The notes under the pieces: model-generated
The model's input: only the letters and a program-made list of their open reading frames with translations
Databases searched by the model: none
Told to the model about the DNA's origin: nothing
Part shown: positions 45,267 to 55,552 of the stretch, piece by piece
Layout: each line of letters opens with the position of its first letter
Position numbering within the stretch: position 1 is the first letter of the stretch
Origin: Strongyloides papillosus
Lineage: Eukaryota; Nematoda; Chromadorea; Rhabditida; Strongyloididae
DNA length: 64,000 nt
Reading direction: 5' to 3'
NCBI GenBank assembly: GCA_005656395.1
Contig: SRSI01000050.1
Location: forward strand, 3,596,001-3,660,000
Program-made: the position numbers and the translations under genes

Positions 45267-46759
45267 TTATAAACTCTCTAAATCAACATGACGAATATCT
45301 GGATGGCGTTTGGTAATTTTTGATTCCAATCGATCTACCTCATCTCCAATGCGATCAATAACTTTTTCTCCATGGACTATCATGAATTCTTCTAATTGTT
45401 CTGGTTTCTTGAATTCACTAACCTCCTCAAATAATGTAGGAACATGAACTGTTTTTAGATAATTTTTAGTTATCTCTCTACCATTGAAATCAATTTCAGC
45501 TTTGAATCTGGAATGTTCAACACCCATAGATGTTGTCTTGACATCGTGGACAGCCCTGACAACTGGATCATTATTTAAACGTGCCACAATATCATCTGTT
45601 ATTCGTGTTGGAAGAGATCTACCAACAAGATGGTGTGCATTTGTTCTAATGATAAATGTAGCTACTGTTCCGAGTAATGATCCAATCAAAATTGATCCTA
45701 CACAATCGGGTATTGGTGAGTTAAGAAATTGTGACAATGTTATAGAAGATAAAGCTATTAAAACACCTGTAACAGCTGCAGTATCTTCAAGTAAAACAAC
45801 ATTCAATGAGGGGTCAGCTGAAGTTTTAATGTAATTTATTAGACTCATCTTAGCTTCATTAGCTTTGCTTCTCGCTTCTCTAAAGGCAGTTAAAGCAGAC
45901 ATTCCTTGAAAACAAAATGAGGTACCTAATGCGTAATAAGCATATGCAATTGATTCCAATGCTTCTGGGTGTTGAAGTAACCCACTGACACCGTGGTACA
46001 TTGATAAACCACAACCAAAACTTAATATACCACAGCCACTTATCAGTGCTGTTACATATCTCATATTACCATAACCATAAGGAAAATTAGGGTCTGGGTT
46101 TTTGTTGGAATACCTTATACCAAGTAATAGTATAAGTTGATTTAATGTATCCATAGTACTATGTATAGCTTCAGCAAACAATGATTTACTACCTGTAAAG
46201 TATGCTGCAATATATTTTAATAAAGTATCACATGTATTTAATGCTAAAGCTATCCCCACAACTTTTCCAGCACCCATTCCTTCACCCTCCTTTGTCAAAG
46301 ATTCTACACGCATTCTCAAACGCATCTTCTCCTGATCAGACAATGTTGATCCTGTTGTTACGAGAGGTGAACGTAATGCATGTACTGCATCACGAGATCC
46401 ATGTACTTTTAGTGCTTTTGAATATACATCCTGTACTGAATATAAGCTGTGTCTATAATCTGGTTTTATATGGGCTTTTTTTGGTAAATCACTATAAAAT
46501 ATATATTGTTTTCGTTAATATCAAACTTTAAAATATACCTTAAATGATAACTTTCCAAATTAAATTCAGCCATAGCCTTCTGTTCATCAATATGAGTAGT
46601 CTCATCATAAGTTTTTGATTTCTTGGTTGCTCTGGCGACTTTAAACAAATGTTTGGATTTTAGTTTAAGGAACTCATTAGTATCATATATTGAAGGTGTA
46701 ATCTTTAACGATCTCCTTTGAATGAATATTAACCATGCTGAAAGATGATTACAATGCAT
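45267..46759 (-). CDS. SLC30A9: SLC30A9/ZnT9-type zinc transporter
   Basis: Complement of 46539..46759 and 45267..46491 (47-bp intron; phase 2) gives 481 residues. The N-terminus is basic and mitochondrial-presequence-like (MHCNHLSAWLIFIQRRSLK). A linker (LPKKAHIKPDYRHSLYSV) leads to a cation-efflux domain: GKVVGIALALNTCDTLLKYI, SKSLFAEAIHSTMDTLNQLI (HxxxD metal site), PYGYGNMRYV, LLEDTAAVTGVLIALSSI (second metal-site acidic residue) and a C-terminal cytosolic/matrix domain ending RHVDLESL. ZnT9 proteins export zinc from mitochondria; the C. elegans orthologue is needed to avoid mitochondrial zinc overload. It converges on the cadherin gene with 265 bp between them. Confidence 0.92.
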
Positions 46760-47565
46760 AGTTTATGTTATAAAAAAATTATACTACACTATATATTTTT
46801 AAATTTCTTATGAAAACCACAAACAATAGAATTTTGTTTTTGTGGTATCATAGAAATGTCGAGATGCACGATACCAAGCAATTTTTTTAATTTTTCTTGA
46901 TAAGAGTTTTATCAAAAATTATAACATTTTGCAATGTCTTTGACAACGTGTAATTTTGAATCTGTTAAAATATGTAGTTGTAGAATGTTTGTTTCTTGTT
47001 TTCTATCAAAGAAAAGTCAATTATCAGCAGATGTAATTTGTATATCAACGATTTATCAATGATTCTTTTTTATATGAAGTCAAGATGGATAGTTTATTTA
47101 CCAAAAATTCCATTCAAAAATATGAGTGATACAAAATCTTTTAAATCCCCCATTTTTTTAAATAAATACAAACATATTTATACCTTTCCATTAACTTTTT
47201 ATTCATATCAAATCAAAAATATTAACAAAGATATGTTTGATTATGATATTTTAAAACTTATGTACAAATGATTATTAAACAAATTAAATTGTAATCAAAA
47301 AGTATATGAGATAACGATGAAGAATGTGACTTTTGGATTAAACAGCTGCACCTACAAATGTCATGGTTAAATTGCCTTTTAAAGTATAAAATTATGTTTA
47401 TAACATTTATATGTATTATTATTATCAATTCTTTTACTTGAGATTGTATTTTGTACAGATAGGTATTAAAATTGAAGGTTGATAATTTTTGTGTTAACAG
47501 GAATTTTTATACATTATATTTTTTTTATAATTATTTTATAAATTATTTGTTATTTTATCTAAAAG
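46760..47565. other. Divergent intergenic region
   Basis: About 800 bp between the zinc transporter (-) and the Thr-rich membrane protein (+). An ORF at 46996-47271 lacks an ATG near its start and has no recognisable content. No RNA gene or repeat was found; it presumably contains both promoters. Confidence 0.45.
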
Positions 47566-48099
47566 ATGAAAGGATCTTTACTGGTTTTTTTATCCATATT
47601 AGTGATATATCTTAATTATTTTGCTTTTTGTGGTACTCCTCCCATATCTGAAATATTAGATAGTGAATCGCAAAACGACGATTCAAGTGGTGATACCTTT
47701 GATACCTCATACTATAATGATAAAGGTCCAGGTGAAAATATTTTCCTTCAAACAGATAAAAATAAAGGAGCCTCTGAAACTCCTTCAACTGATTCTACTA
47801 CTACTACTACTACTACTACTACCACGAAATCATCACATACAACCACAACTACAGAGGAACCAAAAACGAAAACAATGGGTAGTAAAACAGAACATCCAGA
47901 GTCATCAACAATCAGCGAAAAAAGTACAGAAGAATACCCAACATATGCTCCATGTCCTCCATGTACAACAAACTTTGCTCTTGGAACATTCTTCTTCGGA
48001 AATTTCTTTGGTATGGCTTTGATGCTTGTAATGGGATACATCTATTTATCTTGGCTTCGTCGTACATCCTCAATCCCTCAATCAGCAAGACTTTACTAA
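47566..48099 (+). CDS. Small Thr-rich single-pass membrane protein
   Basis: 177 residues, one exon. A signal peptide (MKGSLLVFLSILVIYLNYFAFCG) precedes an acidic linker and a mucin-like segment with ten consecutive threonines, then further TTTTT and SST runs that should be O-glycosylated. A short PCPPC motif (YAPCPPCTT) directly precedes a TM (GTFFFGNFFGMALMLVMGYIYL), and the tail is short (SWLRRTSSIPQSARLY). The layout is that of a small surface mucin or stalk protein. No family recognised; possibly nematode-specific. Confidence 0.75.
   Translation: MKGSLLVFLSILVIYLNYFAFCGTPPISEILDSESQNDDSSGDTFDTSYYNDKGPGENIFLQTDKNKGASETPSTDSTTTTTTTTTTKSSHTTTTTEEPKTKTMGSKTEHPESSTISEKSTEEYPTYAPCPPCTTNFALGTFFFGNFFGMALMLVMGYIYLSWLRRTSSIPQSARLY
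47797..47820 (+). repeat. (ACT)8 microsatellite within a coding region
   Basis: Eight uninterrupted ACT triplets followed by ACC and ACG encode the ten-threonine run of the mucin-like gene. Copy number is likely to vary between isolates. Confidence 0.9.
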
Positions 48100-48464
48100 A
48101 CTAGCATAAATAAAACTTTATCTATGCATATAATATACGAAGGAAATCTGTATTGATTCACAGAGAAGTGATAATAATGATATGGTTAAAAATTTTAACA
48201 TATGAATTATTATATTAACGAAGCAGTGTGAGGCTCTACAGATTTTTATAATCCTTTAGACATAATCTTTTACTTGTTCTTATCAAAAATTACTTTAAAC
48301 ATTATCTAACAATATCATAATTTTTTTTATTTTAATGTTTTTTTTACAATTCTTTTATTCTTATATTTATTTTATTGTAAAGTATTATCATATTCATCAT
48401 TGATTCATTATATACAGGTAAACAAAAATCGTTTTTTATAATATTTATAATAAAAAAAGTGGCA
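48100..48464. other. Convergent spacer
   Basis: An AT-rich gap between the 3' ends of the Thr-rich gene (+) and the TMEM200-like gene (-). It shows T-rich stretches and AATAAA-like signals only. Confidence 0.5.
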
Positions 48465-49643
48465 TCAATTATTCTCTGTATCTTCTTCTTGAATTTTTTG
48501 ATTAGTTATATTGTGAATCAAAATATTATCAAGATTTGTACTTGGTAATAGATTATTTTCAGTAATATCTTTGATACTTTTTCCACCGTATTTATTATAA
48601 AAGTCCTCCAGCAACTCAGCATATAAATCACGATTTTCGTAAAGATGTTGCTTAGCTAGATTATCTGTACTAACACTGTGGTCATCTCCTTGTAAACTAA
48701 ACATACTTCGTCTTCTCGTGTTAGAAGGTCTTCTAAACGACGTTGATGGTGAGACTGTTCCTCTTCTAGAAAGGTGATCGGTCTTCAATTCTCTTACCCG
48801 ATTTTTATCAACCATACTTTTTGAATATTGATGAGATATTGTAGCTCTTCTTTTACTATATTTACTGTCCCTTTCTTTTTCTGGTGTTCTAAAACATTCG
48901 TTTTCTAAATCTTCTACATCTATTGACAATTCCTTTCCACATTCTATATGACTTGAATTATCATCTTCTGCATTTTCACTTGTATTATTATTATCCTCAC
49001 TTACTATTTCACCATCTTTTTTATATTTTTTTGTATTTAAAAATATTGTTTCCTTTATCTCTATAAAGTTTTCTTTTTCATTATCATCTTTAATAATCTT
49101 TCTTTGTTTATCAGCTTCATTTTGTATTATTAATGTGTGTTTATCTCTAGACTCTAGTGTTATAACACATGCAATTATTAACATAAACGACCCAATTCCC
49201 ATTAGGACAGGACCAATATACTGCATAGATTTGAATTGAATCCTACGAAAATTATCAATATACGTTATGTTTGATGTTATTGTTTCATTGTACACAGTTA
49301 CCTGAAAAAATAACAATTAGAAAGGATACAATACTGTTTGTTTACTTTAGCTAGTTCTTTATCAAAATATCCAAGTCCTGTCATTATCATACCTAAGGAT
49401 ATGATAATAACACCGAAAATCACTGTTCTACAAGCTGTCCATAGAGTCTAAAAAATAGAAATAGTTAGTAATTTTAATTAAAATTTATCTTGCCTTTTTA
49501 TTGTTCTCATAATAGAGTCTCCAATAATAGGCTTTTTTATGTTTATCAATTTTTTTAGGTTTTTTCAATGGAATTTTCCCCATCAATTTTGGATTAAGTC
49601 GTATTTCGTAGTTATACTCTTCTTCTTCATCTACTTGCGTCAT
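48465..49643 (-). CDS. TMEM200-like two-TM protein
   Basis: Complement of 49494..49643, 49346..49447 and 48465..49301, all phase 0, giving 362 residues. Exon 1 is a basic, hydrophilic N-terminus (IPLKKPKKIDKHKKAYYW). Exon 2 carries TM1 (TVIFGVIIISLGMIMTGLGY). Exon 3 begins with a short loop containing glycosylation sites (YNETITSNITY) and then TM2 with its flank, SMQYIGPVLMGIGSFMLIIA followed by VITLESRDKH. The pattern GP-x-x-MG-x-G-x-F...E-x-RD after TM2 is that of the TMEM200 family, whose function is unknown. The tail of ~190 residues is S/T/R-rich with several RRxS-type sites (TRRRSMFS, SRRGTVSPS). Exon 1 ends at a GC donor (AAAAG|GCAAGA). A separate candidate first exon lies at 50968-51123. 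Confidence 0.7.
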
Positions 49644-50967
49644 AATTTTCAAGCTTCCTACGATATTTGAAGTATAAATAAAGTTTTTAATAAAAATATT
49701 TGTTTAGCATTAAAAAATTTGATACATTTAATTAATAAAAACTTTCTAACTATCGATAAAAGTACTCACGTATGTTAACTGTATAGTTAAAATAATAATA
49801 TCATTAATAAATTTATAACTTAGCACATAGATGTATAAAATTATAAAATAAAAATGCTAAAGGCATTTTCTTATTTATACAAATTAGTTAAAAAATTATG
49901 TGTTATAATGTTAACAGAGCTTATTACGTGCACATTTAATAAATCTATCAAAAGTACTTTATGTTTACTGTGAATAAGTACTAAAATTAAGTGGTTGTAA
50001 AATATAGAGAAATTTATGAAAATCTATAATACAAATATTTAAATCTTCAAACAGAATTTTATATAAGCTATGATATATAATCTTAAGTATCATATAGTTT
50101 TCATTGTCATTTCAAAAGTTTCCCTTTTATTGGATACCTTAGAGATATTCTATAATATTATCTGTTTTAAGCTCTTCCATTAAATAATAGTAATATTTAA
50201 TGTATAGATTACTTTATAAATATAAATGTTTATAGTTATAACATTTTTTTAAGCATTTTATGTTTTAAATATCGATAAATTTATGTAAAAAAATTAAACA
50301 GACAGAATTTAAAATTAACAATTATAAAAGATGATTATTTTATAATGGAGTAGTTTATTTGTATAATTTTAAATAAACCATCATTACTAGAGGATAAAGA
50401 AGTAAAATTAAGATAATTGATTTTTTATGAGCATTTTTTTTCAATAAAAACTATATAAGCAAATTATTAAGAACTTATCTAAAATAGATAGCTTGCGTAT
50501 TACATTATAGAGAGGGAAATTTAAAAATGGATATTAATGAAATTATAGATTTTAAAAGTTTTATAACAATAACTAATACGTGTTAAGAGTTTTCTAAGAA
50601 GAATTATTTCATAAATTATTAAATATTTTTAACTCCGTAAAAACATAATAAACTAAATGCCATTTTACCAAGCATTTTTATCAATATATACATCTTAATC
50701 ATTTTTACCTCATTTTATAATTTATGGCAATAATTAAGTAAAAATAAACAGGAAAATATTAAAATTGTTAAAATAAATTTATATCCCATTACTTCTATAT
50801 ATAATTGTTATTTTTATTATGAAATACACATATATTTTTTTCCATTTATCATATATAATATATCCATAACATTGCGTATTGTTAAAGTTTACTAAGAAAA
50901 TATTATTTTGAAATAAATATAAATTATATTTTTGTAATATCATTAAATTTGTGGAAAAACAACTTAC
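49644..50967 (-). other. Presumed long intron/upstream region of the TMEM200-like gene
   Basis: About 1.3 kb of AT-rich DNA between the two candidate first exons. No other ORF is supported. If the distal exon is used this is intronic; if the proximal one is used, its upstream part is promoter. Confidence 0.4.
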
Positions 50968-51123
50968 CTTTTTATCAACATATTTTTTAACTCGTACTCG
51001 AGGTTTTACTTTTGGTTTCTTCTTTATTCTTGGGATCTGTCCACGATCCATTGCGGGAATTTTGTTAAGATCAGAAAGATTAATCTTTCCCAATCCTAAA
51101 GATACACCTCTAGCTCCTAACAT
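50968..51123 (-). CDS. Alternative first exon of the TMEM200-like gene (candidate)
   Basis: An ATG-initiated exon of 52 codons (MLGARGVSLGLGKINLSDLN, then a very basic PRIKKKPKVKPRVRVKK and VDKK), ending in phase 0 at a consensus donor AAG|GTAAGT. Spliced to 49447 it would read VDKK-TLWTACR, parallel to NNKK-TLWTACR from the proximal exon. Both exons end in KK, both are lysine-rich and both are phase 0. No phase-0 acceptor opening onto the proximal exon was found, so mutual exclusion is more likely than addition. Without this splice the ORF reads only into AT-rich nonsense. Confidence 0.5.
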
Positions 51124-53840
51124 TTTTGAATTTTTTTATTTTGATTAATTATAAAACTGAAAATAGTAATTATGTTAATTATTGTAATTATGTTTAAAAA
51201 TATCCTCTATATATGGAATTAACTTAAAAAAGACAAAAATAGATAATTTTAGAAATTATAACATAAAATTAGGATGGATTCTTTTAATTGTTTTTATAGC
51301 TAAAACGTATTTTAATTGTTCTTCCTAAATCTACAAACATTCTAGAAAATTGTATGTTTATTTCCATAAAAAAAATTATAATAAACAGAAATAGTGATAG
51401 AATTTTATAATTTTAGTATTTGACATTTAAATAATATTTTTTAAAACGTATAAATAAAAGTGAATTTTCATATATAATTATTTAATGTCATGATATAATT
51501 AAATATTAAATTTGACATCTGACAAATATATTTTTAATTTTATAATTTTTTCTATATTTGAATAATCTTACATTAAAATAACTTTAAATAGAAATAATTT
51601 ATTCAAGGAAAAATAAGCCTCATAGAGCTTTTTTTTGATAAATTCAAAAATTGTAAGTATAACACTTATTTATTAAAGTAATACCCTAAGCAACTTTTAC
51701 TATTTATCACCAAAAAATAAATTATTTTTCATAACAATATTATAAGTTTTATACAAATTCAATTAAATATTTAACTTTAAAATGCATATACAAAAACATT
51801 TCGCGAATAATAAAATTAAAATTGTGAAAAGAAAATGAAAATCTATTTAAAAAATATACTACAGATTATATCAACTCGAAAATTATTACCCATCAAAATC
51901 AATATATAATTTGCCACAAAATATATTATTATTTATTGTTATTTATTGTTAAATTTTGACAAAACGATGAGTATAACGTAGGTTATAAAATGGGTAAAAA
52001 ATTTCAATTTTTAAAATATTAAAAAAGTATTCCATTTTTTAACGAAAGTACCCATTTTTTAATAATAAATTTTCACAATAAAATATGTATAATAAAAAGA
52101 ATTTTAAATGGCTCTAGCTAATGAAGGTTTGATGTATTGCCTTAAATAGAATTCTTAAAATAATGCTTTTCAATTGATTTTTCATTTTAAAAAGTTACTT
52201 AATGAAAGTAGAAACAAATAATTTTTGGTTTTATTATCAAAAAATACTTTTCAAAAGTTAGTATTGTTTTGTCATGTGCACTGATGTAGTATAGAATTGA
52301 AACATTCTAAATAGATAAATTTTGCCAAAATAAATGGATTAAAGAGTATATGCCGAGTAGGGGTATTATTTTTTCTAATAAACTACAATATGTATGTGGG
52401 AGTGAAGAGAAGAGTGTAATTTGATGTCGGATTTAAGCACATGTAATATAAAGTTTATAAGATGAATGAGTGATACATATAGATTGCATGAACTTTTCAA
52501 TTATCTTATTATTTCATGCACTATGATTCGTGCATATTGAGTACTATTGTTAAATTTAATGAGAAATTTAAATTATCAATATGTCTAGAGTGAATACCAT
52601 AGTGGAAATATTGTCCTTATTAAAAAATATTTTAGAAATTGTGTTAATATATTTTCAAGGAAAACTTCTTTATTTTATAAAAGTTTTAAAATAAGAAATA
52701 TTCTGAAAATTATTGGTTAAAAAGATATATTCATTATTAACCATTTCTGGTTTTTTTAAAATGAAAAAATAAAAAAAAGAATACAATTTTCTAATGACTT
52801 TAAAAACTTCGCTCAATTATTGAATCTAATTATAACATTAACTGCATTTTTTAAGTACATGACATAAAATTATGGTAAAATTAAAGTAGAATCTTCTGAA
52901 AACATAAATAAATTTAGAAATTTCGTTTTGAATTTACCAAAATACAATTTCAGTACTTTAAAAGCTTGGAATAATAAAATTTTTCCAAATATATCTTTTT
53001 AAATGTCAGATTTTCAACATGATAGAAGGATTTTTCAAAATAAATTACTTTCCTTTTACATTTAAAGTAACAAGATTAGTATGATTGATGATAAAACGGC
53101 ATATTGAATAATAAATTTTTCTAACACTTATATCAATTAAAAAATGTAATTCCCATTAATTATAAAATAATTGCAATAGAAGTATCAATAAAATAAAAAA
53201 TAATATATTTTATTGCAAATAATTTAGAAGTTTTTTATGATATTTTTATTAGAATTATTACTTACTTACACACTCATTTGTTATATCACATTTTTTAACA
53301 TAAAAAAATTTTTTTTGTATGCATTATATCTTTTCTGTGAAGGCAAAGTTATCCAAAGAATATATTATTTCATTATATAACATAACTTATTCATTTTAAC
53401 CATTTCATATCATAAAGGAAGATAATTGAACAAGATATATCTTTTTCAACTCATAAAATACTTTTTTAAAACACATTTCTTGAGAATGTTGAGCAATTTT
53501 AAATATTTTGGACAAGCAAAAATTTAATACTCAGTTTTTATATGCTTAAACAATACTTTTAGGTCGCATATAGCCACAGGAAAAACATGGCTTCATACCT
53601 ATACTCTTGAACATTTTTAATTTTGCTTTTTGATACGTCCCTTGTGATGTTAAAGTTGGTACAGAGACTTTACTGATTTAATCTAACAATCTGAAGTAAA
53701 AATGAAAAAAAAATTATTATAATAAACTACACATTAAAAATTTAAAAATTAATTTTATTTTGTTATGGTTGATAAATGGTTAATGCACAATAAAATACAA
53801 GATAATATACAAGATAAATTACATATAAAAAAAATTATGA
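51124..53840. other. Intergenic desert, no gene seen
   Basis: About 2.7 kb of highly AT-rich DNA with no ORF longer than chance, no tRNA-like structure and no repeat I could define. It separates the TMEM200-like gene from the chromosome-segregation cluster. Confidence 0.55.
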
Positions 53841-55176
53841 CTATAAAGTCAAAGAAATATCGGCGTTAAGAGTATTTGCTTTATAACAGTTGAATGTGAC
53901 ATTTGGTGTCGCATTCTCACAATCAGAAACACGGCCATTCTTTCTTGGAGGATTGAAAGATGCTTCATCTTCGAGTGAAGAAATTCTTCTTCTCTTCCTA
54001 GGAGCTGCTGGAGTTTCATAGATGAGTTCAGAGTCCTCTAAAGATTTGTCCACAATAGTTCTGTTCTTGCTGATTCTAGCTTCTATCTCTCCCATCGGCT
54101 GCTTGGGAGTTTCATACACTAGTTCAGAATCCCCATACGACTTGTCCACAATAGTTCGATCCCTACTTCTACTAGTTCCAATTTTTGTTGTCGTCAGGGT
54201 GAAGGTCCCATTAATTGTATCCTCATTAGAAATTTCTGGAGGAGATACAGAAGATATGGGTGTTCCAGAACGTTGGCTATTTGACGATCCAGGGGCTTTC
54301 ACGCGATTTCGGAACTCTTTAACATGTTCTACTTTTTCTTTTATCTCTTTAAACATTCCCTTACGCTCCTTTTCCTTTAACCTCCTCCTTTCCTCAACTT
54401 GCCTTGCCTTTTCTTCTCGTTCTCTATAAAGCATGAACATTAAAAGAAGATATATTAACACTCTTACCTTTTAGCTCTTTCAGCTTTCTCTTTCAATAAA
54501 TTTTTTTTCTTGTTATCAGCTCTACGCAGGCCACTACCCTGTTGTGCAAGTAGGATAGCTCGTTCAGTCGTGTCTCTATTCCTCTTTTTAACCTTTTGAA
54601 CACGACACGACGCCGAAGCCACGTTCTTAGAATTTCGGCGTAATCCCATTGTACCATTAGCTTGGCTCTTAACTTTGGGATGTAGAGCAGCAGTAGTTCT
54701 GGATCCTGATGTTCCGTTGGTACTAAATGAAGTTTCGGGATCAAAAGAATTATTCTTCTTTGTCACCCTACCTTTCCGGATCCCAAGTGTCCCACGCGTT
54801 TTGTCTACTTTTGAGACATTCTTATCACCTTTAGGAGATTTTGGGATCTAGGAAAAATAGATTAAATAAATAAAAACAAGTAACTAACCTTGATTTCACT
54901 GTTCTCCTGTGATACGTTATTTTTTAAATTTTCTCGCTGTTCTTTCAGCGTATTTCGGGTAGCTTCACAGAAATGGTGAATGCTCGCATTGTAGACGCTC
55001 GCCACTTCCTCTACTATATCCTTCATGGTTTCATACTCCGGAATGACACTCGAAAAATCAATTGACGAAGGCTTTGAGATGTATCCCTCGTCGGAGAGTT
55101 CTGTTAGTACCATATTAGATTTTCCCTCCTTATTTATAGTCTTACGGAGCCCACGTTGACAGATTCTTGGTGTCAT
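53841..55176 (-). CDS. Basic coiled-coil protein with TP sites, third gene of the mitotic cluster
   Basis: Complement of 54889..55176, 54468..54847 and 53841..54423 (introns of 41 and 44 bp; phases 0 and 2), giving 416 residues. An N-terminal helical region (PEYETMKDIVEEVASVYNAS) is followed by a strongly basic, disordered stretch. A single-helix/coiled-coil then spans the second splice (KAERAKREREEKARQVEERR). The C-terminal part has TP/SP sites and a duplicated motif, DRTIVDKS..DSELVYETP and NRTIVDKS..DSELIYETP. A chromosomal-passenger (INCENP-like) role would fit the layout and the neighbours, but I see no convincing IN-box, so I do not name it. A TTTTTAG acceptor lies 6 nt before the ATG. 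Confidence 0.7.
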
Positions 55177-55552
55177 TATTCACTAAAAATAAATAAAATA
55201 ATAATTTGTGAAAGATAAAATTTCATAGAAAAATTAATAACGATAAGATGAAACACGAAAAATTCAGGGATCTCTCATTAATACGATGACAATGTATAAA
55301 AAAATGAATGATAAGGTGATGCACATTTTGCTTATATAAACTTTCTTGTCATCATTTTCGTCGTCGTTTATAAGCACGTGTACATGAAAAGAATAAGCTA
55401 TTTGATAAATGTTACGCAATGTCATCTATGACATTACTCTTTTATAATTGAATTAAAAAGAAAAATCATAACTATAAATTGCAAATGTGATAAAGAATTG
55501 TGATTAGTTGTTAATTTTACTATATATACAAATTAAATACATAAATAAAAAA
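55177..55552. other. Gap between KNL-1-like and coiled-coil genes
   Basis: 376 bp, AT-rich, containing the candidate spliced-leader acceptor and no ORF. Nearly the same length as the gap to the next gene of the cluster (375 bp). Confidence 0.5.
55183..55194 (-). promoter_or_regulatory. Candidate trans-splice acceptor before the coiled-coil gene
   Basis: On the minus strand TTTATTTTTAG ends 6 nt before the ATG at 55176, with no upstream exon evident. Such a site is what a spliced-leader acceptor looks like in nematodes. The position is seen; its use is inferred. Confidence 0.4.

Noticed and set aside
46996..47271. 91-codon plus-strand ORF
   Set aside because: No ATG at its start, no recognisable content, lies in a divergent promoter region.
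47748..48041. Minus-strand valine-rich ORF
   Set aside because: Antisense of the threonine-rich coding region; the V-run is the complement of the ACT repeat.
54022..54429. 135-codon plus-strand ORF
   Set aside because: Antisense shadow of the coiled-coil gene, whose frame is supported by splice sites and internal motif repeats.
53841..55176. Naming the coiled-coil gene INCENP
   Set aside because: The charged helix and mitotic neighbours fit, but no IN-box or clear N-terminal passenger-binding region was visible.
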